Below are positions 49,203 to 58,371 of a DNA stretch of 64,000 bases, one piece after another. Each line of letters starts with the position of its first letter. The first letter of the stretch is position 1. The stretch spans positions 5,225-69,224 of the forward strand of contig DASVDG010000094.1 of the NCBI GenBank assembly GCA_036381255.1, in the 5' to 3' direction. The DNA comes from CALBZE01 sp036381255. GTDB taxonomy: Bacteria; Gemmatimonadota; Gemmatimonadetes; Longimicrobiales; RSA9. A program made the position numbers and the translations under genes. The notes below the pieces were generated by a model. That model worked only from the letters and a program-made list of their open reading frames with translations, was not told where the DNA came from and searched no databases.

Positions 49203-49292
49203 TTCCGCACTGATGGCGTCGGACGATCCCGTGATCGTCGAGTCGGCACGCATGGCTCGGCGCGGCGAGGCACCGGGCCGGGCGCCCACGAA

Positions 49293-49739
49293 TCAGAACG
49301 GCAGGTCGTCGTCCTCGTCGTCGAACGGGGTCGGCGCCGCCGCGGGCTGACGGCCGCGCGACGCGCCGCGCGAGTAGCCCGCACCCGAATCGGCGTCCGC
49401 GCCGCCGCCCTGACCCAGCAGCACCATCTCCCGGACGATGATGTCGGTCCAGTAGCGCGTGCCGCCCTGGTCGTCCTCCGTCTGCGAGTACTCGATCCGA
49501 CCCTCGACGTAGAGCCTGTCGCCCTTGTGGACGTACTGCTCCACGATGTCCGCCAGCCGGTCCCAGAACGTCAGCCGGTGCCACTCCGTCTTCTCCTGCC
49601 GCTGCCCCGACCGGTCGTTGAACGTCCGGTTCGTGGCCAGCGACACCTTCGCCATCTTCGTTCCCGACGCCGTCGTCCGGATCTCCGGCTCCGACCCGAC
49701 GTTGCCGATCAGCATCACCTTGTTCAGCGAGCGACTCAT
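49293..49739 (-). CDS. ssb: Single-stranded DNA-binding protein
   Basis: 148 aa. OB fold with MSRSLNKVMLIGNVGSEPEI, EKTEWHRLTFWDRLADIVEQ, YVHKGDRLYVEGRIEYSQ and WTDIIVREMVLLG, followed by a flexible Gly/Ala tail and the acidic tip DDEDDDLPF that recruits replication and repair proteins. It coats ssDNA as a tetramer. A GGTGG site lies close upstream of the ATG. It stands alone (no rpsF/rpsR neighbours, the common arrangement elsewhere). Confidence 0.95.
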   Translation of the reverse strand: MSRSLNKVMLIGNVGSEPEIRTTASGTKMAKVSLATNRTFNDRSGQRQEKTEWHRLTFWDRLADIVEQYVHKGDRLYVEGRIEYSQTEDDQGGTRYWTDIIVREMVLLGQGGGADADSGAGYSRGASRGRQPAAAPTPFDDEDDDLPF

Positions 49740-49958
49740 CCCAATCCACCTTTCTGGTGCAGTCCCAAGAGCGCGAGAGCACGGAGATGGTACCCCTGGC
49801 GGGGAGGGGTGTTTCGGGTGTTGTTCGGGGTGTGGCCTCGAGCTCCCCGCGACCTGGTGTACGATAAGGGCCGGGGCGGGGCGGCGCCATGGTGGAATCG
49901 GCTGTGGGTGGCACGGCGTGTGCGCCTTCGGGGCTGCGAATCCCGGATGGAGAGGAAG

Positions 49959-51041
49959 ATGCAGCCGGCGCAGCAGGGGGAGCGGGAGCGAGGCGGGGTG
50001 GATCGTGCCCTGACGATCGGGTTCGTCGCGAAGGCGACGCTGGTGGTGATCGGGCTCTGGACCCTGGCGCACCTGTTGTGGCTGGGGCGCGAGCTGCTGT
50101 TCGTGGCGTTCTTCGCGGCGCTGGTCGCGCTGTTCCTGTCGATCTTCGTAGACCGGCTGGAGGCGATCGGGTTCCCGCGGTCGTTCGCGGCGGTGCTGGT
50201 GATGGCTGCGTTCGTGGCGGGGTTGACCGGGCTCTTCATCGTCTCGTGGCCGACGCTGCGGGAGCAGTTCCTGGTGATCCGGCGGGAGCTGCCGGAGGCA
50301 TTGGCGGACGCGGAGCGGTGGATCCGCGCGCAGTACATGGTGGTGACGGGGGAGGTGGGTCGACCGCGGCCCGAGCTGGCGGCGCAGCTCCAGGACCGTC
50401 TGGGTCGGGAGGCGGTGGACATCGTGGCGGGTGCGCTGCCGTTGTTGAACACGATCGTGGGCGCGGCGTTCGGTCTGTTCGTGGTCGTGTTCGCCGGGCT
50501 CTACCTGGCGATCGAGGCGCGGCTGTACGTGAGCGGACTGACGCGCCTGTTCCCGCCGCGAGCGCGTCCGCGCATCGAGCGGGCGCTGCGGGAAGCCGGT
50601 TCCGACCTGCGCCGCTGGATCCTGGGCACGGCGGTCAACATGGTGGTGGTCGGCGTGGCGACGACGGCGGGTCTCGTGCTGCTGGGGATCCCCGCGGCGT
50701 TCGCGCTCGGCCTGATCGCCGGGTTGCTGGAGTTCATCCCGATCTACGGCCCGATCCTGAGCGCGTTTCCGGCGGTGGCGGTCGCGCTGCTGCTCTCCCC
50801 GAGCGATGCGGTCTGGGTGGTGGTCCTCTACATCGCGATCCAGCAACTGGAAGCGAATCTGCTGACGCCGCTGGTGATGAAGGGGGCGGTCCGGCTGCCG
50901 CCCGCGTTGACGCTGCTGTTCGGCGCGCTCATGGCGGTGCTGTTCGGCTTCCTGGGGCTGCTGCTGGCGGTGCCGATCCTGGCCGGCACGCTCGCGCTGG
51001 TGCGTCGGTTGTACGTGGACGAGCTGGAGAACGGGAGTTGA
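49959..51041 (+). CDS. AI-2E family transporter (PerM/YdiK-like permease)
   Basis: 360 aa with about eight membrane helices. Family signals: FFAALVALFLSIFVDRLEAI near the N-terminus, a long amphipathic periplasmic region (EALADAERWIRAQYMVVTGE), AGLLEFIPIYGPILSAFPAV with the EFIPxxG motif, and a QLEANLLTPLVMKGAVRLPP tail. Members were named for AI-2 export but include Na+/H+ antiporters and unknown-substrate transporters. GGAGAGGAAG supports ATG 49959; ATG 49947 is the alternative. Confidence 0.87.
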   Translation: MQPAQQGERERGGVDRALTIGFVAKATLVVIGLWTLAHLLWLGRELLFVAFFAALVALFLSIFVDRLEAIGFPRSFAAVLVMAAFVAGLTGLFIVSWPTLREQFLVIRRELPEALADAERWIRAQYMVVTGEVGRPRPELAAQLQDRLGREAVDIVAGALPLLNTIVGAAFGLFVVVFAGLYLAIEARLYVSGLTRLFPPRARPRIERALREAGSDLRRWILGTAVNMVVVGVATTAGLVLLGIPAAFALGLIAGLLEFIPIYGPILSAFPAVAVALLLSPSDAVWVVVLYIAIQQLEANLLTPLVMKGAVRLPPALTLLFGALMAVLFGFLGLLLAVPILAGTLALVRRLYVDELENGS

Positions 51042-51269
51042 GCCGCGCGGCGGAGCGGGAACCGGGCCCGGGCGGCGCGGCCTTGCGTACGCTGGCCGGT
51101 TGCCCGCGAGGTGTGGGGCAACACGGACATCAACGGGGCGGACTGACGCACGCCGGCCGGTGAGGCCGCCGGCGGGTGCAGCGTCGGTTGCGGGGAGGCG
51201 GATGCAAACCGGGCGCGGAGGCGAACCGGTCGCGGGCGTCGCGTCGGCCGCCCCCGCGCCCGGTCCCGT

Positions 51270-52121
51270 TCACTGGCCGGTTTCCGCGCGGTACGCCTCC
51301 TGGAGGCGGAGCGTCACGGGGCCGGGCGTGCCGTCGCCGATGGGCCGTCCGTCCACGCGGGTGACGGGCATGACTTCCGTCGTCGTGCCGGAGAGGAAGA
51401 GCTCGTCGGCGTCGAAGAGGCGGTCGGCGAAGATCGGGCCTTCGCGGACGGGGATCCCCGACTTCTCGGCGAGGGCGAGGATGCGGTCGCGCGTGATCCC
51501 CGGGAGGATGTAATTGCATTTGGGGTAGGTCACGAGCGTGCCGTCGTAGACCGCGAGCAGGTTGGAATGGGACCCTTCGAGGACGATGCCGTCGCGGATG
51601 AAGAGGGCCTCGAAGGCGCCGGCCGCGTGGGCCTTCTGATTGGCGAGCACGTTCGGCAGCAGCGAGACGGTCTTGATGTCGCAGCGCGCCCAGCGGGTGT
51701 CGGGCACCGTGATGGCGTCCACCCCTTCGCTGAAGTACGCGTCCGGGTGGGGCGTGATGGGCTTGACCGCGATGTAGACGGTCGGCGGCGTGTCGGCGGG
51801 CGGAAACGCGTGCTTGCGGGGCGCCGCGCCGCGGGTGACCTGGATGTAGATGTTCGCGTCGCCGGTGACGTCGTTCTCCTCGATGAGGCGCAGCGCCGCT
51901 TCGCGCAGCTCGGTGAAGGCGTCGAAGCGGATGTCGAGCGCCTGCACCCCGCCGCCGAGGCGGCACAGGTGTTCGGGGAGGAGGAACGGTCGGCCGCGGT
52001 AGACGCGGATGACCTCGTAGACGCCGTCGGAGAAGAGGAAGGCGCGGTCGTCGACGGAGACGCGCGCTTCCGATTGCGGTACGAATTCGCCGTTGAGATA
52101 AACGAGCACGATCCGCTCCAC
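51270..52121 (-). CDS. D-amino-acid aminotransferase (class IV)
   Basis: 283 aa, GTG start. VYLNGEFVPQSEARVSVDDR, AFLFSDGVYEVIRVYRGRPF, catalytic Lys in DIKTVSLLPNVLANQKA, FIRDGIVLEGSHSNLLAVYD, and ELFLSGTTTEVMPVTRVDGR. The pattern with RG.PF and Lys in DIK fits D-alanine aminotransferase better than the branched-chain enzyme, making D-Glu or D-Ala for peptidoglycan. The next gene upstream on the same strand is a diadenylate cyclase (gap 45 bp), so the two may be co-transcribed. Confidence 0.87.
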   Translation of the reverse strand: MERIVLVYLNGEFVPQSEARVSVDDRAFLFSDGVYEVIRVYRGRPFLLPEHLCRLGGGVQALDIRFDAFTELREAALRLIEENDVTGDANIYIQVTRGAAPRKHAFPPADTPPTVYIAVKPITPHPDAYFSEGVDAITVPDTRWARCDIKTVSLLPNVLANQKAHAAGAFEALFIRDGIVLEGSHSNLLAVYDGTLVTYPKCNYILPGITRDRILALAEKSGIPVREGPIFADRLFDADELFLSGTTTEVMPVTRVDGRPIGDGTPGPVTLRLQEAYRAETGQ

Positions 52122-52166
52122 GTTCGAAGGGTACGTGCTTGAGAATGGCGCATCGCGACGGCGGCG

Positions 52167-53042
52167 TCAATCCGTCGCCTCGATGGTCATGATGATGCGT
52201 CCGCCGCCGAAGACCCGTGTGTCGCCGGTGGATTCGGAGACGACGAACGCGACGCAGCGGGTGGCGGCGGTGATGCCGGCGGCGGCGCGGTGCCGGGCGC
52301 CGAGGCCCGGGGGAACATCGCCGGGGGGCGCCAGCTCCTGGAGGTAGCGGCCGGCGGCGATGATGACGCCGTCGCCACGGATGACGAACGCGCCGTCCAT
52401 ACCGGAGAATTCGCGTATGGCGCGTTTGGCGCGGGGGTTCAGGACCTGTCGTTCGGATTCGGGGTGCCCCTCGAACGGGTTGAGGACGAGGGGGTGCGAG
52501 CGTTCGAGGACGGTCTCGTGATCGCCGAGCGTGACGAGGAGGCCGACGGGCCGGCCCTCGCGGCCGACGTGGCCCAGCTCGACGCAGAGCGTGAGCACGG
52601 CGTCGAAGACGGCCGGATCGGAGACCTGGCTGAGGATGTTGAGCGGCGCGTCGGCCTGGCCGTCGAGGTAGTCCTCTTCGTTGCTCAGGTCGACGACGGC
52701 CACGGTGTCGAGCTCGCACTCGCCGTCGATCGCGTTGCCGGAGATGATGATGACGCGTTCGTCGGGGCGGAGCAGTCCGGCGGCGAGGCCTTCGAGGAGG
52801 GCGATCTTGGCGCGGCCGCGGCGACGCATGCGCACCTCGGGGAGCGACAGCACGTCGGCCTCGGTGATGAGGCCGGATTCGCCGTTGGTCGCCGCGGCGA
52901 TGATGTGCCCTTCGGGTCCGACCATTTCGCGCAGGTAGTCGGTCTCCTCGGGGAGCGCCGCCGCCAGCAGGATGGCGTGGGCGCCCGTCTCGCGGGCGAC
53001 GAGGACGGCGCCGTCCAGGATCGCGCGATTTTTCGGGATCAT
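52167..53042 (-). CDS. Diadenylate cyclase with pyruvate-kinase-C-like N-terminus (CdaZ-like)
   Basis: 291 aa. The N-terminal ~130 residues (AILDGAVLVARETGAHAILL, DYLREMVGPEGHIIAAATNG, DERVIIISGNAIDGECELDT) resemble the alpha/beta C-terminal domain of pyruvate kinase. The C-terminal DAC domain carries the two signature motifs: FSGMDGAFVIRGDGVIIAAG (DGA) and LGARHRAAAGITAATRCVAF (RHR). It converts two ATP to c-di-AMP, which controls K+ and osmotic balance. The architecture is that of the soluble CdaZ type, not membrane CdaA or DNA-scanning DisA. GGAGAACGAG precedes the ATG. Confidence 0.85.
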   Translation of the reverse strand: MIPKNRAILDGAVLVARETGAHAILLAAALPEETDYLREMVGPEGHIIAAATNGESGLITEADVLSLPEVRMRRRGRAKIALLEGLAAGLLRPDERVIIISGNAIDGECELDTVAVVDLSNEEDYLDGQADAPLNILSQVSDPAVFDAVLTLCVELGHVGREGRPVGLLVTLGDHETVLERSHPLVLNPFEGHPESERQVLNPRAKRAIREFSGMDGAFVIRGDGVIIAAGRYLQELAPPGDVPPGLGARHRAAAGITAATRCVAFVVSESTGDTRVFGGGRIIMTIEATD

Positions 53043-53105
53043 CTCGTTCTCCGGCCATGGGCTCCGTGGCACCTGGCGGAGTCCGCAACCCCCGGGCCGC
53101 GGCGC

Positions 53106-53135
53106 TTGCCCGGCACACGGGTTGCCCCCTAGCTT
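53106..53135 (+). promoter_or_regulatory. Candidate promoter of the M16 peptidase gene
   Basis: TTGCCC (53106-53111), 18 bp, TAGCTT (53130-53135) followed by CGCGCG, in the 156-bp divergent gap with the diadenylate cyclase gene. Confidence 0.45.
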
Positions 53136-53198
53136 CGCGCGCGAAATCCGCACGGTGCACGCCATGCGCCGCCTCCGGACCGCGACCCGAGCCGCGAA

Positions 53199-55847
53199 AT
53201 GACAGCCGCAGAACTCCTCGAACTTCTCCCCACGCAGGAACTCCGACTCGACAACGGGCTGACGGTGCTGGTCCGGGAGGATCGATCGGCGCCGGTCGTG
53301 GCGATCGTGACGCATGTGAAGGCGGGGTATTTCAACGAGCCGGACGGGGTGGTCGGGATCAGCCACGTCCTGGAGCACATGTACTTCAAGGGGACCGAGC
53401 GTTTCGGGGTCGGCGAGATCGCGCGGGCGACGAAGGCGGTCGGCGGATTCCTGAACGCGGGCACGATCTACGACTACACGAGCTACTACACGGTCCTGCC
53501 GTCGTCGGCGCTGGAGCGCGGGCTCGAGATCCAGTCGGACGCGCTGCGGAACTCGGAGATCGATCCCGACGAGCTCCGGAAGGAGCTGGAGGTGATCATC
53601 CAGGAGGCGCGGCGGAAGCTGGACAATCCGCACGCGGTCGCGGCCGAGTCGCTGTACGAGACGATGTTCGACGTGCATCGGATCCGGCGCTGGCGGATCG
53701 GCACGGAAGCGGGGCTGCGCCGGCTGACGCGAGAGGACGTGTGGCGCTACTACCGGGACCTGTACCGGGCGTCCAACATCGTGCTGGTCGTGGCGGGCGA
53801 CGTGGATGCCGAGGCGACGTTCCGCCTGGTGGAGCGCTACTACGGGGACATGCCGGCGGGGGAGGCGGTCAAGGAGTACTCGCCGGCTGAGCCCGAGCGG
53901 CGCGGGCTCCGCTTCCGGGAGCTGGCCGGCGACATCGTGCAGACGCACCTGGAGTGGGGGTGGCCGACGCCCGGCACGCTGGACCCCGACACGCCGGCGC
54001 TGGACCTGCTCGCCGTCGTCCTGGGCCAGGGTCGCGCGTCGCGGCTGTACCGGGGCGTGCGCGAGGCCGGCCGGGTCACGTCGATCGCCGCGTCGAACTA
54101 CACGCCGACGGAGGTCGGGGTCTTCTCGGTGAGCGCGGAGCTGCGGGCCGAGGACACGGCGGACGCGGTCGCCGCGGTGTGGCGCGAGATCGAGGCGGTG
54201 CGGCGCGACGGCGTGAGCGCCGGCGAGCTGGAACGGGCGCGGCGCATCCTCGAGGCGCGTCTGCTCCGCAGCCTCGAGACGGTCGAGGGGCAGGCGAACC
54301 TCCTCGCCCGGTGGGAGGCGTACGGCGGATGGCGGCTGCTGGGGCGCTACGCGCAGGCGATCGGCGAGGCCACGCGAGAGGAGCTGGGCCGCGTCGCCCG
54401 GGACTACCTGACGCTCGACCGTTCGACGGTGCTGGTGTACCGGCCGGACTCCGCCGGGGCGCTCGGGTGGGACGCGGCCGAGCTGGAGGCGCGGGCCACG
54501 CGCACGGCGCTTCCGGCGCCCGCGGCAGGCCCCGAGGCGCGAGACGCGGATGCGCCGGCCGTCGTGGCGCAGCGGCGCGGCGCGGCGGTCGCGGCCGGCG
54601 TCGAGGATGGCGTCCACTTCTACGAGATGGCGAGCGGCGTCCGGCTGGCGGTCAAGCCCCGGCCCACGTCGCCGCTGGTGTCGCTGGGGATCTTCTACCG
54701 TGGCGGCGTGGTGCGCGAGACCGCGGAGGTGGCCGGGATCACGGCGCTCATGATGCGGACATCGCTGAAGGGGACGCAAAGCCGGAGCGCCCGGCGCCTC
54801 GCAGAGGAGGCCGAGATCCTCGGCGGCGCGATCTCCGCGTCGGCCGGCGCCGACCTGTTTCAATGGTCGCTGGCGGTGCCGGCGCGGCGATTCGACGACG
54901 CCTTCACCCTGCTCGCCGACGTCGCGTTCCGCCCCACGTTCCCTGCGGATGCGCTGGAACGCGAGCGCAGCGTCGCGTTGAGCGACCTCGGCCGGCAGCG
55001 CGACGACATGTACCGCTACCCGATGCGGCTCTTCCTCCAGGGGGCGTTCCGCGGCCACCCGTACGGTTTCTCCCTCGCGGACGCCGAGGCCGCCCTCGCC
55101 CGGCTGGACCGGGATGCGCTGGCGCGCTGGCACCGGAGCCAAGTGCTCGAGGGGTGCCCCCGGGTCGTCGTCGTCGGCGGCGTGGACCCGGACGCCGTGG
55201 CACGCGTCGTCGCCGGGGAGCTGGAGGCGGTGCGCGGGCTGCCGGAGCCGGAGCCGCCGCGCCGCCCGGTCTGGCCGGAGGGCCCCCACGTGGAGGCCGA
55301 GCATCGCGACAAGGCGCAGACCGCACTGATGATCGGGTTTCCGGGCCCGGACCGGAACGATCCGGACACGTACGCGCTCGACGTGCTCTCCAACGCGGTG
55401 GGCGGGCTCGGCGGCCGGCTGTTCGAGGATCTGCGCAGCCGGCGCTCGCTGGCGTACACCGTGGCCGCGTACCCGCTCGTCCGCCGGCTCGGCGGCGCTT
55501 TCGTCGGGTACATCGCGACCGCGCCGGAGCGGGAGGACGAGGCGCGGCGCGGCCTGCTCGAGCATTTCGAGCGGCTGACGGAGGAGACGCTCGCGCGGGA
55601 GGAGCTCGAGCGGTCGAAGGAGTATACGGTCGGCGCGTGGAAGATCCACGGCCAGACGAACTCCGCGCAGCTCGGCGACCTGGCGGGCGCGCTGCTCCTC
55701 GGCACGGGTCTCGACGAGATCCGCGCGTTCGAGGAGCGCGTCCGCGCCGTCACGCCAGTGATGGTCCGCGAGGCGATGCAGCGGTACTTCGACCCGAACC
55801 GCCTGGTCGAGGGGATCGTGCGCGGGAAGCGCGGCGGCGGCGCGTAG
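53199..55847 (+). CDS. M16 family zinc metallopeptidase, two fused modules
   Basis: 882 aa, no signal peptide. The N-terminal half has the inverted zinc motif HxxEH (GISHVLEHMYFKGTERFGVG) with the distal Glu in LEVIIQEARRK, and an R/Y substrate-binding region. The C-terminal half (from about 475) has the same fold (SLGIFYRGGVVRETAEVAGI, ALMMRTSLKGTQSRSARRLA) but no HxxEH, so it is the inactive partner usually encoded as a separate gene. It is a pitrilysin-type clamp peptidase fused head to tail. The C-terminal GYIATAPEREDEARRG fits. Lack of a signal suggests a cytoplasmic oligopeptidase. Confidence 0.9.
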   Translation: MTAAELLELLPTQELRLDNGLTVLVREDRSAPVVAIVTHVKAGYFNEPDGVVGISHVLEHMYFKGTERFGVGEIARATKAVGGFLNAGTIYDYTSYYTVLPSSALERGLEIQSDALRNSEIDPDELRKELEVIIQEARRKLDNPHAVAAESLYETMFDVHRIRRWRIGTEAGLRRLTREDVWRYYRDLYRASNIVLVVAGDVDAEATFRLVERYYGDMPAGEAVKEYSPAEPERRGLRFRELAGDIVQTHLEWGWPTPGTLDPDTPALDLLAVVLGQGRASRLYRGVREAGRVTSIAASNYTPTEVGVFSVSAELRAEDTADAVAAVWREIEAVRRDGVSAGELERARRILEARLLRSLETVEGQANLLARWEAYGGWRLLGRYAQAIGEATREELGRVARDYLTLDRSTVLVYRPDSAGALGWDAAELEARATRTALPAPAAGPEARDADAPAVVAQRRGAAVAAGVEDGVHFYEMASGVRLAVKPRPTSPLVSLGIFYRGGVVRETAEVAGITALMMRTSLKGTQSRSARRLAEEAEILGGAISASAGADLFQWSLAVPARRFDDAFTLLADVAFRPTFPADALERERSVALSDLGRQRDDMYRYPMRLFLQGAFRGHPYGFSLADAEAALARLDRDALARWHRSQVLEGCPRVVVVGGVDPDAVARVVAGELEAVRGLPEPEPPRRPVWPEGPHVEAEHRDKAQTALMIGFPGPDRNDPDTYALDVLSNAVGGLGGRLFEDLRSRRSLAYTVAAYPLVRRLGGAFVGYIATAPEREDEARRGLLEHFERLTEETLAREELERSKEYTVGAWKIHGQTNSAQLGDLAGALLLGTGLDEIRAFEERVRAVTPVMVREAMQRYFDPNRLVEGIVRGKRGGGA

Positions 55848-55900
55848 CGCGCACGACCGACGCCGGCCGACTCCGGTGGCCGGGGGCGGCCAGCCGTCGA

Positions 55901-55929
55901 TTGCTCCGTGCGGGGGCGCCGTCTATATT
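55901..55929 (+). promoter_or_regulatory. Promoter of the enoyl-CoA hydratase gene
   Basis: TTGCTC (55901-55906), 17 bp, TATATT (55924-55929), then CGCCGCC. Start codon at 55988. Confidence 0.65.
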
Positions 55930-55987
55930 CGCCGCCGGCCCGCGGCGACTCGCCGCAAGAACCCATTACCCGCGTGATGTTGTGACC

Positions 55988-56776
55988 ATGGGCGACGCCT
56001 ACGAGACCGTGAGGATCGAGCGGAGGGACGGGATCGCGGTCGTGATCGTGAACCGTCCGGACAAGCTGAACGCGCTGAACGCGGACACGGTCGCGGAGCT
56101 GGACCGCGCGTTCCGCGAGCTGGCGGCGGACGATGCCGTGCGCGCCGTGATCGTCACCGGCGCCGGGGAGAAGGCGTTCGTGGCCGGCGCCGACATCGCC
56201 GAGCTGGCGGAGATGGGGCCGCTCAGCGGGATCCGGATCTCGCGTCAGGGCCAGGACACGTTCCGCTTCCTCGAGACGATGCCGAAGCCGGTGATCGCGG
56301 CGGTGAACGGCTATGCGCTCGGCGGCGGCCTGGAGCTGGCGCTCGCGTGCCACCTGCGCCTGGCGAGCGAGAACGCCCGGTTCGGATTGCCCGAGGTGAA
56401 GCTGGGGATCATCCCGGGGTACGGCGGCACGGTTCGGCTGCCTCAGGTCATCGGGCGCGGGCGCGCGCTGGAGATGATTCTGACCGGCGAGATGATCGAC
56501 GCCGACGAGGCCTACCGCATCGGCCTGGCGAACCGGGTGGTCCCGCAGGTCGAGCTGATGACGGAGGCGGAGGCGCTCGCCCGAAAGATCGCGGCGAACG
56601 GGCCGATCGCCGTCGCGCTCGCGATCGAGTCGGTGAACCACGCCCGGGGCGCGACGCTGGACAACGCCCTCACGCTGGAGTCGAACCTCTTCGGCCTGCT
56701 CGCGTCGACCGAGGACATGCGGGAAGGGATGCAGGCCTTCCTCGGGAAGCGCAAGGCGGAATTCGCGGGGCGGTAG
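55988..56776 (+). CDS. Enoyl-CoA hydratase/isomerase
   Basis: 262 aa. VVIVNRPDKLNALNADTVAE, oxyanion-hole pieces GEKAFVAGADIAELAEM and AAVNGYALGGGLELALACHL, and the catalytic Glu region ARFGLPEVKLGIIPGYGGTV. The first catalytic Glu position (often ENL/CEL) reads GLELAL and the second is in LPEVKLG, so a hydratase is likely. It acts in beta-oxidation with the thiolase and 3-hydroxyacyl-CoA dehydrogenase genes elsewhere in the window. It stands before recF with its own promoter. No Shine-Dalgarno match at the ATG. Confidence 0.9.
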   Translation: MGDAYETVRIERRDGIAVVIVNRPDKLNALNADTVAELDRAFRELAADDAVRAVIVTGAGEKAFVAGADIAELAEMGPLSGIRISRQGQDTFRFLETMPKPVIAAVNGYALGGGLELALACHLRLASENARFGLPEVKLGIIPGYGGTVRLPQVIGRGRALEMILTGEMIDADEAYRIGLANRVVPQVELMTEAEALARKIAANGPIAVALAIESVNHARGATLDNALTLESNLFGLLASTEDMREGMQAFLGKRKAEFAGR

Positions 56777-56873
56777 CCCCCCGGTCGACGCGGCGCGGCG
56801 CCCGCGCCGCCGGGTGGCCGCAGGGGGCCCCCCGGAAGCGTTCCGCAGGGTGGTGGCCCGGTCGCGGCGCCCG

Positions 56874-56879
56874 TATATT
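56874..56879 (+). promoter_or_regulatory. -10 box (TATATT) close to the recF start
   Basis: TATATT followed by TCGCC; ends 11 nt before the recF ATG (56891), so the leader would be about 4-5 nt. No Shine-Dalgarno sequence. Confidence 0.5.
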
Positions 56880-56890
56880 TCGCCTCCGCG

Positions 56891-58045
56891 ATGAGCACCG
56901 CCGTGACCACCCGGGTGTGCCGGGAGCTTCGCCTGCGCCAGTTCCGCAACTTCGCGGAGCTCGAGCTGAGCCTTCCGGCCGAGGGCGTCGCGATCATCGG
57001 CGACAACGGATCCGGCAAGACGAATCTGCTCGAGGCGCTCTACTACCTCGAGATCTTCCGCTCTTTCCGGGGCGCGCCGGACGAGCAGCTCGTGCGGATG
57101 GGGGAGGACGCGTTCCACATCCGCGGGCGCCTCGAGGATCTGGAGACGGGAGAGACGCGAGAGATCACGGCGGCGTACGAGCGCCGGACGCGGCGGAAGC
57201 GGGTCGCGGTCAACGGCGCCGTGCCGGAGCGGATCGGCGATGCGCTGGGCGGCGTCGGCGCGGTGATCTTCTCGCCCTCGGATGTCGCGATCGTCGCGGG
57301 CGCGCCGTCCGAGCGGCGGCGCTTCCTGGACATCGTCCTCTCGCTCAACCGGCCGGGGTACCTCCAGGCGCTCCAGCGCTACCGGCAGATCCTGAAGCAG
57401 CGCAACGCGATGCTGCGCGACGGCGCGCCGGCGGCGCTCCTGGCCGCCTGGGACGAGGGTCTCGTCGACTGGGGCGCACGCCTGGTCGTGGCACGGGCGG
57501 AGTGGGTCGCGGAGCGGGCCGCGGGCTTCGCGCGCCGCTACGCGGCGATCGCCGGCGGCGGCGCCGCGCGGCTGGTCTACGACGGGGCGATCCCGGTCCC
57601 CGGCGCCGCCGATGCGCCGCCGACGGCGGACGCGGCCGCGGAGGCGTTCCGGGCGGAGCTCGCGCGCGTGGCGGTCCGGGAACGCGAGCGCGGTGTCACG
57701 CTCGTCGGGCCGCACCGGGACGACCTGGGGCTCACGTTCGACACGGCGAGTGGTGAGGCGGAGCTGCGGGACTTCGGCTCGGGCGGGCAGCAACGGACCG
57801 CCGCGATCGCGCTGCGGATGATCGAGGCGGAAACGATCCGCGAGGCGCGGGGCCGCGACCCGATCGTCCTGCTAGACGACCTGTTCGCCGAACTGGATCC
57901 GGGGCGCTCCCGCCGCATCCTGGAGCTGCTGGAAGCCGACGGGCACGGTCAGGCGATCCTCACGGCGCCCAAGGTCTCGGACCTCGAGCCGCGCCAGGGC
58001 GCGCTGCCGCACTGGCGCATCGCACACGGGGAGGTGTTCGCGTGA
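56891..58045 (+). CDS. recF: DNA replication/repair protein RecF
   Basis: 384 aa. Walker A AIIGDNGSGKTNLLEALYYL, the RecF-specific LEIFRSFRGAPDEQLVRMGE, FSPSDVAIVAGAPSERRRFL, signature DFGSGGQQRTAAIALRMIEA and Walker B PIVLLDDLFAELDPGRSRRI. It loads RecA at ssDNA gaps with RecO/RecR. The stop overlaps the GTG of the next gene (GTGA), so recF, dciA and probably gyrB are linked. Here dnaA and dnaN, the usual upstream genes, are replaced by an enoyl-CoA hydratase. Confidence 0.93.
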   Translation: MSTAVTTRVCRELRLRQFRNFAELELSLPAEGVAIIGDNGSGKTNLLEALYYLEIFRSFRGAPDEQLVRMGEDAFHIRGRLEDLETGETREITAAYERRTRRKRVAVNGAVPERIGDALGGVGAVIFSPSDVAIVAGAPSERRRFLDIVLSLNRPGYLQALQRYRQILKQRNAMLRDGAPAALLAAWDEGLVDWGARLVVARAEWVAERAAGFARRYAAIAGGGAARLVYDGAIPVPGAADAPPTADAAAEAFRAELARVAVRERERGVTLVGPHRDDLGLTFDTASGEAELRDFGSGGQQRTAAIALRMIEAETIREARGRDPIVLLDDLFAELDPGRSRRILELLEADGHGQAILTAPKVSDLEPRQGALPHWRIAHGEVFA

Positions 58046-58371
58046 GCGCCCGGAACGAAGGCCCGGTCCGCGTCGTCGACGCGCTCCAGCGGTTCCTGAA
58101 GCGGTCCGGCATCGCCGAACGTCTGGAGGAGGCCGCCGTCGTCCCGGAGTGGGCCGACCGCGTCGGCGCGCGGATCGCGGCCGTGACCCGGCCGCTCCGC
58201 GTCTCCCGCGGCACGCTCTTCGTTGCCGTCCGCTCCAGCGCCTGGCTCATGGAGCTCAAGCTGATGGAGGGCGAGATCCTGCGGCGGCTGAACGAGGACC
58301 GCGACCGCGGGCGCATCTCCCGAATCCGGTTCCTGATGGATGAAGCTCCGTCCGACGCGGGCGCACCGTAG
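58042..58371 (+). CDS. dciA: DciA/DUF721 family protein (helicase loader-like)
   Basis: 109 aa, GTG start overlapping the recF stop by 4 bp. The DUF721 fold is recognisable: LQRFLKRSGIAERLEEAAVV, PEWADRVGARIAAVTRPLRV, GTLFVAVRSSAWLMELKLME and EILRRLNEDRDRGRISRIRF. DciA proteins recruit the replicative helicase DnaB in bacteria that lack DnaC/DnaI. Its place between recF and gyrB is conserved in many phyla. Confidence 0.88.
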   Translation: MSARNEGPVRVVDALQRFLKRSGIAERLEEAAVVPEWADRVGARIAAVTRPLRVSRGTLFVAVRSSAWLMELKLMEGEILRRLNEDRDRGRISRIRFLMDEAPSDAGAP

